Assembly: GCA_016709545.1 (NCBI GenBank)
Contig: JADJMO010000026.1
Coordinates: forward strand, 1 to 64,000
Origin: Myxococcales bacterium
Lineage (GTDB): Bacteria > Myxococcota_A > Polyangia > Polyangiales > JADJMO01
Length of the DNA: 64,000 bases
Direction: 5' to 3'
Part shown: positions 20,030 to 29,956 of the stretch, one piece after another
How positions within the stretch are numbered: position 1 is the first letter of the stretch
Layout: the number at the start of each line of letters is the position of its first letter
Notes under the pieces: generated by a model
What the model saw: only the letters and a program-made list of their open reading frames with translations
What the model was told of the DNA's origin: nothing
Database searches by the model: none
Position numbers and translations under genes: made by a program

Positions 20030-22189
20030 ATGACCGACTCGGAGCGAGAACGGCCCGGGAGCGAGGAGCGAGAGAGAGCCGCCGCGGGAGGGGTCCGCCC
20101 CTCGGTGCTCGCGCTGGTGGTGATCGGCGCAGCGGTGCTCGCCTTCGCCCCCGCGCTCGGAGGACCATTCCTGTTCGACGACCGGGCGCTGATCGCGACC
20201 AACACGTTCGTGCACGGCTTCGCGCACTGGAAGCGCTGGTTCGTCACCGACTTCTGGAACCTCGGCGAGGACTTCCTCCGCGCGAGCGCGCGCATCGTCT
20301 ACTACCGTCCGCTCGTCACGGCGACCTACGCGTTCGAGTGGAAGGTCGGGGGTGGCGCGCCCACCCTGTTCCACGCGGTCAACCTCCTGTTGCACGGCCT
20401 CGTCGCCTGGCTTTCGTTCCGCGCGCTGCGACGCTGGACGGACACCATCCTGCCGGCGTTCGTCGCGGCGCTCCTGTTCGCCGTGCACCCGACCAAGGCC
20501 GAGAGCGTCGCCTGGATCGCCGGCCGCACCGACGTGCTCTGCATGGTCGCGCTGCTCGTGGTCGCGGAGGGCGTCGCCCTCCGGCTCCGCGAAGGCCCCG
20601 GCAGCAAGGCCCGCGGGCTCGCGCTCGAGGTGTTCGGCACCGTGCTCGCCTACGGCACCAAGGAGCAGGCCATCACGCTGCCCGCGATCGTGGCGGTCGA
20701 GGCCTGGGTGGTCGCCGGTCGCCCGTCGCTCGATCGCGCGACCATCGTCCGCTGCGTGCGGGCCGCGCTGCCGCAGCTCGGCCTCGCCCTCGTCTATCTC
20801 GCGCTCCGGCAACGCCTCCTGCCGGTGCGCCAGAAGATGTTCAGCGTGTCGCTCGGCGACTGGGCGGCCATGATGTTCGAGACCTGGGGCCGCTACTTCG
20901 AGCTCACGTTCTTCCCGCACGATCTCTCCGTGCAGCAGGGCCTCGTGCGCGCGGAGAACGGCAAGCTCCTCGTCTCGATGCCGCACGTGGTGGTCGGGGT
21001 GATCGGGCTCGCCGCGCTGATCGCCGTCATGGTCGCGTTCGCCAGGCGCAAGCCGGCGGTCTCGGTGGGCATCGCCTTCTACCTCGCGATGCTGTTGCCG
21101 ACCTCCAACGTCGTGCCGACCGGCATGGTCACGCTGCTCTCCGAGCGATTCCTCTACGCCCCGACGCTCGGCCTCGCGCTCGTGGTCGCGACGCTCCTCG
21201 CAGGGCTCCCCGAGGCGCGGCGGAGGACGGCGCTCGGGTTCGCGAGCCTCGCCGTGGTCCTCTTGACGGTGGTCGCCGCGCGGCGCAGCGCCGATTTCGA
21301 CGACGAGCCCACGTTCTGGCAACGCGAGGCGCGGCTGCACCCCGAGAGCATGGAGGCCATCCGGTTCCTCAAAGGCCAGGCCATGGTCGAGCGTCGCTAC
21401 AGGGACGCCCTGGTCGCCGCCGCCGCGCTCCACCAGACGTGCGCGCGCTGGTACGCCCACACGGGCTTCGAGGCGGACGCGCTCGTCGAGAGCATCGAGG
21501 TGCTGGCCCTGCTCGCGCCCGACGGCGACGAGGCAGCGCTCTCGGCCTACGCCGCGTTCCTCGGGCAGACCCTCGACCACACGCACACGCCGACCCTGGA
21601 TCGGCCAGGGCTCCGCATCATGCTCGTGCGGCGCGCGCCCGTGCAGCGGCGGGTCCAGGCGCTCGAGCACCGCATCCTCGGCCTCCGCGCCGGCATCCTG
21701 AGCCGCCTCGGCCAGGACGCGGCCGCGATCGCCGTCAGCCAGGTGGCCACGAGCCACTGCACGCGCTGCGGTTCGGTGTGGCGTGACGCCTCGCTCGTCC
21801 ACGCCCGGGCCGGCGACTTCGCCACCGCGACGCGGCTCCTCGACGAGGCCGCGCGCCTCGAGGGCGAGCCCGCCGTGAAGCTGCTGCGCGCCATGCTGAG
21901 CAGCGCCGCTGTCGACGCGCAGCAGGCGGCGCTCGTCGACGGCGACATGATGAAGGCGCTGCTCGGCGCTCGCTCGCTCGCGCGGCTCGAGGCGTGGGGC
22001 CGCGCCTACGCCCTGCTCGCGCCGCACCGCGCGCTGCTCGAGAAGGCCCCCGGCCTCGCGCTCACCTTCGCCGAGCTCGCCTACCGCTCGGGCGACGAGA
22101 AGGCGGCGCGCGCGATGCTCTCGGTGGTGCGGCCGCCCGAGACGATCAAGCCCACCCTCGAGGACTGGGCGCGGAAGATGGGCTGGTGA
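20030..22189 (+). CDS. TMTC-like membrane protein with TPR region (GT-C fold glycosyltransferase candidate)
   Basis: A 719-residue protein. The N-terminal half has about nine transmembrane helices and the TMTC/DUF1736 pattern: FLFDDRALIATN in the first extracytoplasmic loop, YYRPLVTATY, HAVNLLLHGLVAWL, then HPTKAESVAWIAGRTDVLC. TMTC proteins in eukaryotes are O-mannosyltransferases with C-terminal TPRs. The second half here (from ~430) is helical and TPR-like, with a CTRCGS motif. The acidic pair DD in the first loop is the expected catalytic site of a GT-C enzyme. Its place beside the pilin/PilR genes makes pilin glycosylation a reasonable guess, not a demonstrated one. The 3' end overlaps miaA by 44 bases. 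Confidence 0.75.
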   Translation: MTDSERERPGSEERERAAAGGVRPSVLALVVIGAAVLAFAPALGGPFLFDDRALIATNTFVHGFAHWKRWFVTDFWNLGEDFLRASARIVYYRPLVTATYAFEWKVGGGAPTLFHAVNLLLHGLVAWLSFRALRRWTDTILPAFVAALLFAVHPTKAESVAWIAGRTDVLCMVALLVVAEGVALRLREGPGSKARGLALEVFGTVLAYGTKEQAITLPAIVAVEAWVVAGRPSLDRATIVRCVRAALPQLGLALVYLALRQRLLPVRQKMFSVSLGDWAAMMFETWGRYFELTFFPHDLSVQQGLVRAENGKLLVSMPHVVVGVIGLAALIAVMVAFARRKPAVSVGIAFYLAMLLPTSNVVPTGMVTLLSERFLYAPTLGLALVVATLLAGLPEARRRTALGFASLAVVLLTVVAARRSADFDDEPTFWQREARLHPESMEAIRFLKGQAMVERRYRDALVAAAALHQTCARWYAHTGFEADALVESIEVLALLAPDGDEAALSAYAAFLGQTLDHTHTPTLDRPGLRIMLVRRAPVQRRVQALEHRILGLRAGILSRLGQDAAAIAVSQVATSHCTRCGSVWRDASLVHARAGDFATATRLLDEAARLEGEPAVKLLRAMLSSAAVDAQQAALVDGDMMKALLGARSLARLEAWGRAYALLAPHRALLEKAPGLALTFAELAYRSGDEKAARAMLSVVRPPETIKPTLEDWARKMGW

Positions 22190-23093
22190 CCGCGGTGGCC
22201 CCGGCGCGGGCCAGCCACGTGCGCTGCCGGCGCGCGAACACGCAGGTCGAACGCACGATCGACGGCGCGAGCTCCGCGAGCGGCAGCGTGCCCTCGAGGT
22301 GGGCCTTCGTCTCGGCGTAGCCGACCGAGCGCATCGCCTTGCACGCGCCGTGGCCGGCCGAGAGGAGGCCCCGCACCTCGTCGACGAGGCCCCGCGCGAG
22401 CATCTCGTCCACGCGCGCCGCGATCCGCTGCTCGAGCTGTTCGCGGGGCCGCTCGACCCGGAGCAGACGCGCGGCCAGGCGGCGCGTGCGGAAGCCGTGC
22501 GCGGCGTGCAGCGTCGAGAGCGGCGTGCCCGTGAGCGCGTGCACCTCGAGCGCGCGCACCACCCGCACCGCGTCGTTCGGGTGCAGCCGCTCCGCGCTCG
22601 CCGGATCGACCCCGCGGAGGCGCGCGTGCAGGTGCATGGCGCCCTTCTCCGCGAGCTCGGCGTGCAGCTCCGCGCGGAGCGAAGGAGAGGCCGGTGGCGC
22701 CTCGACCAGGCCTTCGACGAGCGCCTTGATCCACAGGTAGGTGCCGCCGCAGACGATCGGCAGCCGACCTCGGCCGCGCACCTCGGCGATGACCGCGTCC
22801 GCGAGCGCGACGAACCGCCCGGCATGGAACTCCTCGGCCGGATCGGCCACCGACAAAAGGTGGTGAGGGACGCCGTCGAGCTCCTCGGCCGTGGGCTTGC
22901 CGCTCCCGATGTCGAAGCCGCGGTACACCTGGACGCTGTCGGCGCCCACGATTTCGCCGTCCAGCGCGCGCGCGAGCGCCACCGCGAGCGCGGTCTTGCC
23001 CGACGCGGTCTCGCCGCACACCACCAGGAGCTCTCCGCCTTCGAGCTCGAGGTCTGCCCCCAGGAGGGCCGGAGGCAGCGCGACGGACGCCAT
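22146..23093 (-). CDS. miaA: tRNA dimethylallyltransferase
   Basis: Transfers a dimethylallyl group to N6 of A37 in tRNAs reading UNN codons. The 315-residue protein has the Walker A-like P-loop GETASGKT (residues 27-34), the family signature DSVQVYRGFDIGSGKPT, PHHLL, and GGTYLWIKAL. The start at 23093 leaves ~20 residues before the P-loop, a normal arrangement. The C terminus overlaps the convergent TMTC-like gene by 44 bases. It is divergent from trxB with 45 bases between starts. Confidence 0.95.
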   Translation of the reverse strand: MASVALPPALLGADLELEGGELLVVCGETASGKTALAVALARALDGEIVGADSVQVYRGFDIGSGKPTAEELDGVPHHLLSVADPAEEFHAGRFVALADAVIAEVRGRGRLPIVCGGTYLWIKALVEGLVEAPPASPSLRAELHAELAEKGAMHLHARLRGVDPASAERLHPNDAVRVVRALEVHALTGTPLSTLHAAHGFRTRRLAARLLRVERPREQLEQRIAARVDEMLARGLVDEVRGLLSAGHGACKAMRSVGYAETKAHLEGTLPLAELAPSIVRSTCVFARRQRTWLARAGATAVTSPSSAPSPRGWA

Positions 23094-23138
23094 CGGTTGC
23101 GCCCTCTCCTAGCATGCCTTACCTCCTTCGAACCCCTC

Positions 23139-24080
23139 ATGACCGTCAAGGCGCACCACAAGGTCCTCATCATCGGCTCCGGCCCCGCCGGCCTCACCGC
23201 GGCGATCTACGCCGCGCGGGCCAACCTGAAGCCGCTCTGCATCGAGGGCTGGGCGGCGGGTGGTCAGCTCATGATCACCAACGACGTCGAGAACTACCCG
23301 GGCTTCCCCAAGGCCATCACCGGCCCCGAGCTCATGAAGGAGTTCCGCGCGCAGGCCGAGCGCTTCGGCACCGTGCTCGTCACGGCCGACGTCACCAAGA
23401 TCGACTTCAGCGCCCGACCGTTCAAGGCGTGGGTCGAGGACGACCTCTACACCGCCGATTCGGTCATCGTCTCCACCGGCGCCACCGCGCGCTGGCTCGA
23501 TCTACCGAGCGAGAAGCGCCTGCAGGGCCGCGGCGTCTCGGCCTGCGCGGTCTGCGACGGCGCGTTCTTCAAGGGCGAAGACGTGCTGGTCGTCGGCGGC
23601 GGCGACACCGCCATGGAAGAGGCGAACTACCTCACCGGCCTCTGCAACAGCGTCACCCTCGTGCACCGCCGCGGCGAGTTCCGCGCCTCCAAGATCATGC
23701 AGACGCGCGCCCTCGAGAACCCCAAGATCAAGGTCGAGTACTGGAGCGCGGTCGACGAGATCCTCGGCGAGAACGCGGTCGAGGCCGTGCGCCTCAAGAA
23801 CCTGCAGACCGGCGCGACCAAGGAGCTCAAGGCCGGCGCGGTGTTCGTCGCCATCGGTCACACGCCCAACACCGAGCTGTTCAAGGGCGTGCTCGATCTC
23901 CACGACAACGGCTACATTCGCACCGTGCCGGGGACCACGCAGACCAACGTCGCGGGCGTTTTCGCCGCGGGCGACGTGCAGGACTTCGTCTACCGCCAGG
24001 CCGTCACGGCCGCGGGCACCGGCTGCATGGCGGCGCTCGAGGCCGAGCGCTGGCTCGCCGCGAACGGCCCGGCGCACTGA
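23139..24080 (+). CDS. trxB: Thioredoxin reductase
   Basis: FAD/NADPH enzyme that reduces thioredoxin. The 313-residue protein has the FAD dinucleotide motif IIGSGPAGLTAAIYAAR, the redox-active CAVC (Cys 136 and 139) followed by D-G, the NADPH motif VVGGGDTAMEEA, and the C-terminal FAD block VAGVFAAGDV. The length is that of the low-molecular-weight type. The start ATG at 23139 precedes the first beta strand directly. A selenoprotein candidate with a thioredoxin fold lies 31 kb downstream (55052); a functional link is only speculative. Confidence 0.96.
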   Translation: MTVKAHHKVLIIGSGPAGLTAAIYAARANLKPLCIEGWAAGGQLMITNDVENYPGFPKAITGPELMKEFRAQAERFGTVLVTADVTKIDFSARPFKAWVEDDLYTADSVIVSTGATARWLDLPSEKRLQGRGVSACAVCDGAFFKGEDVLVVGGGDTAMEEANYLTGLCNSVTLVHRRGEFRASKIMQTRALENPKIKVEYWSAVDEILGENAVEAVRLKNLQTGATKELKAGAVFVAIGHTPNTELFKGVLDLHDNGYIRTVPGTTQTNVAGVFAAGDVQDFVYRQAVTAAGTGCMAALEAERWLAANGPAH

Positions 24081-24106
24081 ACGACCGCCGGCAAGTCCGC
24101 TGAGAT

Positions 24107-27100
24107 ATGCTGGCCCGCGTGGGTCAACCGATCGCGCTCGGGTCCGTCGTGTTCCGTGTCGGGGGCGCGCCGCGCCTCGCGGTGATCGCCAAGATCACCT
24201 TCGACATCTCCCAGCAGGGCGCGCCCGTCAGCGAGCCCATCGGGCTGCACGACGACGTGCACCACGAGGGCAACGAGGGGCGGAGCCTGCTGTTCGCCTC
24301 CGACCGGGTGCCGCGCAAGGGCGGGCGGTGCGACGTGCTGTTCGTGGGCGCCGCGTATGCCCCGGTGGGCCAGCGGGTCACGCACATGGGCATCCGGCTC
24401 CGTGTCTCCGAGCTCAACCACGTGCTGGTCGACAAGCGCCTCGACCTCTCGACCGAAGAACCGTTCGACGCCCTGCCGCTGCGCTGGGAGCTCGCCGCCG
24501 CCGGCGACCACAACCCGTACGGGTCGAGCACCCCGATCCTGATCGTCGCCGATCCCGAGAGCGGAGCCACGCCGGGCCTCGGACCGCTGCCGCACGCCGC
24601 GCGTCCCGCGCTCGTCCCGCCCGCGAGCCTCCCCGCCGAGTTCGACTTCGAAGCCTACCAGGTGGCGCCCGCGGATCAGCGGATCCGACCGCTGAGCGGG
24701 CACGAAGAGCTGCTCCTCGTCGGGCTCCATCCCCACCTGCCGGAGGTGCGCTCACGGCTGCCCGGGGTGGTGGTGCAGGCGAAGGTCGGGATCGACGGCA
24801 CCGAGGTCGACCTGCCGCTGGTCGCGGACACGATGGTCGTCTTCGGCGACACGCTCGGGTGCACGGTCACCTTCCGCGGTGATCTCGCCGTGCCAGAAGA
24901 GGTGTTCGCCGATCCGAGCCGCGCGGTGGTCACGGCGCGCTTCGTGGAGGTGGCCCGCAAGCTCCCGCCGCGGGTGAAGCAGTTCGCCTCCACGCAGGTC
25001 ACGGTCGGCGCCGCGCTGCCCCCGTTGCCGATCGGAGCGCCGGCGCCCGGCCCCTCCGCGCCCGCACCGCCCGAGGAGGGCGAGCGCCAGACGATGGTGC
25101 TCGATCAGCTGCCGGCGGCGTTCGCGGTGCCGCCGTCGTCGAGCGTGCCCCGCCGGCCGAAGAACCCGCTCGCCGCCACGCAGGAGGCGGTGAGCCCGGT
25201 GGTCGCGTTCGAGGCGCAGAAGCAGGCCCAGATCGCGGCGAGCGCACCGTCCGCCGAGCCCGAGGCCAAGGCGCTCGGGCCTCGCAAGAAGGCCTTCGTG
25301 GCGACGCTCGAGGCTGGCACGGGCACTCCGTTCGCGTGGCCGACCGTCCAGCTGCCGGCCGCACGAGATGCCGACGAGCCGCGAGACCCGGAGGAGCGCT
25401 TCGTCCTGCCGCCGGAGCCGCCGCGCGTCGCGATCCCGGTGCCCCTGGTGGACGCGCCGGAGATAGAGATCCTCGAGGCCTACGAGGACGAAGAGGAGGC
25501 CCCGCTCTCCCCCGTTCGCAGCTCGTTGCCCCCCTCGGTGATCGCCTCCTCGGCGCCCCCCGAATCGCACATCCAGGTGCCGACGCTGCCGCCCTTTGCG
25601 GCCCCCGCCGCGCACGACCGAGCAGCTGCCCCTGATCGATCTCGGCAAGTGGACGGCGTGGTCGTTCCCCTACCAGCTCGACCCGCCGGAGGATTCGCGC
25701 GTGGTGGTCGTGAAGCTCACCGCGGACCTCGTGCCGAACGGGCGCGCGCGCCTCGCCGACGAGCCGCTGCCGCCGAGCGGCGACGCACACTGGGACGACG
25801 ATCCCGAGGCGAGCCTGCGGTACGCGACCGACTTCGCCCCGTTCAAGCCCAGGGCGGACGCCCTCCTCGTCGGGCACGTGCCCGACAGCAGCAAGAAGGG
25901 CGTGGCGCTGGTCCAGTTCCGCCTCGGCAAGGGGCTCTCGCGCAAGATCGCCGTGTTCGGTGACCGCACCTGGGAGCGGGGGGTCGGGACGACCGCGCCG
26001 TTCGACTCCGTGCCGCTCCGCTGGGAGCGCGCCCTCGGAGGGCCGCTGTCCGAGCAGAACCCGCTCGGGATGGGCTACCGCACCGGCGTCCGGATCCCGA
26101 ACCTCGAGGACTTCGACGTGCGCCTCCGGGGAGCCACCGACACGACCGCGCCGACCTGTACGGCGCCGACGTCTCCGAGCTTCCCGCACCGCCGCAGCAA
26201 GCTCGGCACCTATGGCAGGAAGTGGCAGGAATCGCGCTGGCCGTATTTTCCCGAGGACTTCGACTGGGCGTTCTACAACGCAGCGCCCCCTGTTCAGCAG
26301 CTCGAGTACCTGACCGGCGACGAGAGCTACCTGCTCGCCGGGGTCGGCAAGTACGCCCTCGTCGAGGGCCAGCTGCCGGCCGAGCGCCCTCGTGCGTTCG
26401 CCCTCCGCACCGAGGCGCAGGGGGGCGGCCTCTTCGAGGTCGTCCTGCGCCTCGACACGGTGTGGTTCGACGCGGACGCCGGTCAGGTGGTGCTGGTGTG
26501 GCGAGGCTTCTTCGCCGCCACCGACGACGAGGCCACCAACGTGTCCACGTTGCTCGTGATGCCCGATGCCCCCGGGCTCGACCTCGACGGTGCGCGCGCC
26601 GCGCTGCATCGCGAGCTGTTCACGCGGGGCTCCTCTCCACGCGCGTGGAGGCCGACGACGCGCCGCCCGAGAACGAGAACGCCGGCGCTGGGGCCTCGCT
26701 CGGAGACCTCTACCGGCAGATGGCCGCGAAGGTAGAGGCCGCGCACAAGGCCAAGCGCACGCCCGTCGCTGCGCCACCCTCGTCCGTCGCGCCGATCGCA
26801 GCGCCGCGGCCGCTCCCCGAGATCGACGCCGAGACGGTCGCGCGGCACCTCGAGGCCGCCCGTGGCGGCGCGAGTCTCGCGGGCAAGGATCTCTCGTGGG
26901 TGAAGCTCGACGGCGAAGACCTCCGGGGGCTCGATCTCTCGGGGGTGATCTTGACGGGCGCGCGGCTGCGCAACGCGCGGCTCGACGACGCCAAGCTGGA
27001 CGCCGCCGTCCTGGCCGAGGTGGACGCCGAGGGCGCCTCGTTCGTCCGGGCCTCTCTCGTGGGCACCGATCTCACGCAGGCCCGACTCGTCGACGCCGAC

Positions 27101-27745
27101 CTCACCGACGCGCTCCTCGACGACGCCGTCCTCGATGGCGTCCATGCGCCGCGCCTCGTGCTCGACGGGGTCCGCGGCGAGCGGACGAAGCTCGTGCGCG
27201 CGAACCTCGTCGGCGCGCACGGGGAGCGCGTCTGCCTGCACGACGCCGACTTCACCGACGCCGTGATCGAGGGGTTGCGCCTCGTGGGCGCGGATCTGGC
27301 GCGGGCGCGCCTCTACGGCGCGGAGGGCATGGACGTGTGCCTGGACGAGGCCGACCTCCAGGGCCTGCGGGCGGACGGCGCGCGGCTGCGCCGAGGGCGC
27401 TTCCTGCGCGTGAAGGGCGCGGGGGCCATCTTCGCCGGCGCCGAGCTCGAGCTCGCCGACTTCTCCTCCGCCTCGCTCGAGGGCGCCGACTTCGCCGGGG
27501 CCCAGCTGTCCGAGGCGGTCCTCGACCGCGCCGAGCTGGTCGGCGCGCGGTTCCGCAAGGCCGAGGCGCGCCGGGCGTTGCTGCGCAAGGCGAACCTGAT
27601 GCAGGCGAACTTCGAGAAGGCCGACCTCACGGGCGCCGACCTGCGCGGCGCGAACCTGTTCGAGTGCAACACCTACCGCGCGCGCGCCGCGGGGGTGCGT
27701 CTCGACCTCGCGCTCGTCGCCGGGACGCGCTTCGGCAAGCGCTAG
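24107..27745 (+). CDS. DUF2169 protein with pentapeptide-repeat C terminus, two frameshifts
   Basis: DUF2169 proteins occur in VgrG islands and are one of the known classes of type VI secretion adaptors. The open frame starts at ATG 24107 with one DUF2169 region (GAPRLAVIAKITFDI, DALPLRWELAAAGDHNPYG), then a Pro/Ala-rich linker. Near 25595 the frame breaks in a C5 run and continues as RTTEQLPLIDLGKWTAW, a second DUF2169 copy (DSVPLRWERALGGP, NPLGMGY, NAAPPVQQLEYL). Near 26635 it breaks again; one extra G restores FTRGLLSTRVEADD. The last ~300 residues are pentapeptide repeats (ADLTDALLDD, ANLMQANFEKADLTGADLRGAN). Read as one protein it is ~1,210 residues. Its stop overlaps that of the convergent PAAR-like gene. 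Confidence 0.8.
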
Positions 27746-28149
27746 GGCGCGACGATCACCTTGGCCTGCGACGGCGCGATCTGCGCGCCGGCGGGGGCGT
27801 TCGGGCTCGCGCCGTTGTGGGCGGTGAGCGAGGTGATGAAGCACACCTTCTTGCCCTGCATCATCACCTTGCTGCTCCCCAGCTTGAAGGCGACCTCACC
27901 GCGGTTCATGCCCGACATGACGCCGCCGTTGGTGCCGGCCTCGTCGCCCGAGCTCTGTGGGATCTTCGACATCTCGACGATCACCGGCTTGTTCTGGATC
28001 AGCACCTTGGTGGTGGTGCTCGTCGCCTGGGCGCACTGGGCGAGGTTGGGGTAGGGGATCGGCACGGGCGGCGCGGGTGGCGCCGGGGTGAGGCACACGT
28101 CCGGCATCGCGAAGCACATGCCACCGGCGGTGGTCGAAGCAGGGAACAT
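27742..28149 (-). CDS. PAAR-like DUF4150 spike-tip protein
   Basis: A 135-residue protein of the DUF4150/PAAR_4 kind. These cap the VgrG needle of type VI-like injection machines and can carry effectors. Typical features are MCFAMPDVCLTPAPPAPPVPIPYPN near the start, then QATSTTTKVLIQNKPVIVEMSKIPQSSGDEAG, and SGMNRGEVAFKLGSSKVM. There is no C-terminal effector extension, so it is a plain tip. It is the third gene of a minus-strand operon after the pentapeptide and DUF3540 genes, and its stop overlaps the stop of the DUF2169 gene. Confidence 0.88.
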   Translation of the reverse strand: MFPASTTAGGMCFAMPDVCLTPAPPAPPVPIPYPNLAQCAQATSTTTKVLIQNKPVIVEMSKIPQSSGDEAGTNGGVMSGMNRGEVAFKLGSSKVMMQGKKVCFITSLTAHNGASPNAPAGAQIAPSQAKVIVAP

Positions 28150-28158
28150 GGTGGTCTC

Positions 28159-28929
28159 CTATCCGAGCAGGACGCGCTTGCCGTCGATCACCGTGTCTTC
28201 GCGCGAGGCGATGTCCGTCCGTCCCGCGAGCAGGCGGAACGTTTCCTTCACGAGGGTGCGCGCGCGCCCGGCCCGCTGCTGGAGCAAGCCCTCGACCTCG
28301 CGGAACACCTCGCCCGCCGTCTCGATCAGGCGCTGCGCCGAGACCTCGAGCTTGCCGACCTGGACGACGTGGGTCGTCGCGTCCACGCGCGAACCCTCGG
28401 CGCGCAGGTGCGCCTCGCGGGTGTCGAGGCTCGCGCGGTGGGTCGTGGCCTCGAGCGCGCTCGCCTCGAGGCGCGCCGTGCCGCCGCTCGCGAGCTCGAG
28501 ATCGCCGCCCGCCTCGAGCCGCAGCCGCCCGCTCGTGCGCAGGTGCAGATCCGCCGTGGGCGGGGCGATCACCAGGCGACAGGCGCGCGGATCCCAGGTC
28601 GCCACCAGCGCGCCGACCGGGTCGCGGAGCTCGATGGCCCCATCGCGCTCGCGCGCGGTCGCGCCGTCGCTGGCAGCAATGGCAGCAGCGCGCAGGACCC
28701 CGACCAGGAACGCCTCTTCGCCCTCGAGGACGAGCACCCGGTCGCCCACGGCGGGCCGGTAGCCGGGGACCGCGTTGCGGGCGGGGAACGCCTTGCGAGG
28801 CGCGCCGCGCCCCGCGCGCCGGACGAGCAGCTCGCCGTCGGCCGTGGTCACGAGCGCCTCGAAGGGGCCGCCAGCGCGGTCGATGGCCAGGGGCTTCTTG
28901 GCGGGTGCGCGGCGAACGGGACGCGTCAT
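28159..28929 (-). CDS. DUF3540-type protein of the VgrG island
   Basis: A 256-residue protein. Its N-terminal half has a small beta-barrel look (YRPAVGDRVLVLEGEEAFLVGVLRA), followed by a beta-rich, alternating repeat part (ADLHLRTSGRLRLEAGGDLELASGGTARLEASALEATTHR) and a helical end. This fits DUF3540, a family found with VgrG, PAAR-like DUF4150 and DUF2169 genes. The start overlaps the upstream pentapeptide gene's stop (ATGA) and only 9 bases separate it from the PAAR-like gene. The role in spike assembly is inferred from context. Confidence 0.75.
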   Translation of the reverse strand: MTRPVRRAPAKKPLAIDRAGGPFEALVTTADGELLVRRAGRGAPRKAFPARNAVPGYRPAVGDRVLVLEGEEAFLVGVLRAAAIAASDGATARERDGAIELRDPVGALVATWDPRACRLVIAPPTADLHLRTSGRLRLEAGGDLELASGGTARLEASALEATTHRASLDTREAHLRAEGSRVDATTHVVQVGKLEVSAQRLIETAGEVFREVEGLLQQRAGRARTLVKETFRLLAGRTDIASREDTVIDGKRVLLG

Positions 28930-29945
28930 CGGGTCTCCTTGCCGAAGTCCTCGGCGCGGGCGCGGTCGGGGTCGGTCTTCTTCACGCGCTTCTGCGAGGC
29001 GCGCCGCAGCTCGGCGCCGTCGAACGCGGCGCGGTGCTGGTTGGTGTCGTCGAGCAACGCATCCTCGAGCAAGGCCGTCTCGAAGCGGGCGTGGGACAGG
29101 TCCGCATAGGTCAGATCAGCATAGGCGAGGTGGGCGCCGCGCGCGTCGACGGCGGCGAGCACACAGCCCCGCAGGTCGGCGCCGAACAGCTTGGCGAACC
29201 GCAGGTTCGCGCCCTCGAACAGGCCGTCGCGGAAGCTGGCCTTCTCGCCGTCGATCGCCTCGAGGTTCGCGCCCCGCGCGTCGACCAGGGGGGCGATCAG
29301 GCGCGAGACCCGCGCGTGGCTCGCGACGGCGCCGCGGAGGCACAGACGCGGCGCGCGCACGTCGACCAGCATGGCCTTGGGGAGCTTGGCGTCGAGCAAG
29401 GACGCGTCGGTGAGGTCCGCGCCGGTCAGATCTACACCGCTGAGGTCGGCGCCCTGGAGCAGGCTCTGCACGAGCGCGACCCCCCGCAGGCGCGCCTTCG
29501 TGCAGTCGAGTCCCGAGAAGTCCGCGAGGAAGAACCGCGCACCGCTCAGGTCGGCCGCGCCGAGGGCCGTCGCCGACACCCTCGCCTTCGAGAAGTCCAC
29601 GCCGGGCGCCACCACGTCCGTCAGATCGACCTGGCGCAGGCGCGCCCCATCCAGCTTCGCGTCCGTCAGCAGGGCGGCACCCAGCCGCGCGGCGTCGAGG
29701 ACGGCGTCGCGGAGGTCGGCTCCCCGGAGGTCGGCGCCGCTGAGGTCTACTTCGGTCAGGTCGACGCCCGAGAGGTCCTGACCCGCGAGGACGGCGCCCC
29801 GCAGCTCGCCCGCGAGGCCACGAGCCGTCCAGTCGGCTTGGTCGCTCCCGGACCGTCCCTGTCCGGTCCTCCGCTCCGGGTCTGCCTTGGGTTCCACCGG
29901 TCCATTGTCGCGGGGTTTGACGATGCCGTCGAGCCTTGGTCCCAT
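28926..29945 (-). CDS. Pentapeptide-repeat protein of the VgrG island
   Basis: A 339-residue protein built almost wholly of pentapeptide repeats with the A(D/N)LxX pattern from about residue 45 to 310, for example LAGQDLSGVDLTEVDLSG, ADLRGADLRDAVLDA and GADLSGVDLTGADL. These form a right-handed four-sided beta helix. The C terminus is basic (RRASQKRVKKTDPDR). It resembles the pentapeptide tail of the DUF2169 protein that converges on the same cluster. It starts 11 bases from the divergent vgrG start and is first in the operon with DUF3540 and DUF4150. Possible roles are effector, adaptor or immunity; none can be shown. Confidence 0.87.
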   Translation of the reverse strand: MGPRLDGIVKPRDNGPVEPKADPERRTGQGRSGSDQADWTARGLAGELRGAVLAGQDLSGVDLTEVDLSGADLRGADLRDAVLDAARLGAALLTDAKLDGARLRQVDLTDVVAPGVDFSKARVSATALGAADLSGARFFLADFSGLDCTKARLRGVALVQSLLQGADLSGVDLTGADLTDASLLDAKLPKAMLVDVRAPRLCLRGAVASHARVSRLIAPLVDARGANLEAIDGEKASFRDGLFEGANLRFAKLFGADLRGCVLAAVDARGAHLAYADLTYADLSHARFETALLEDALLDDTNQHRAAFDGAELRRASQKRVKKTDPDRARAEDFGKETR

Positions 29946-29956
29946 GGCGCGACGCC

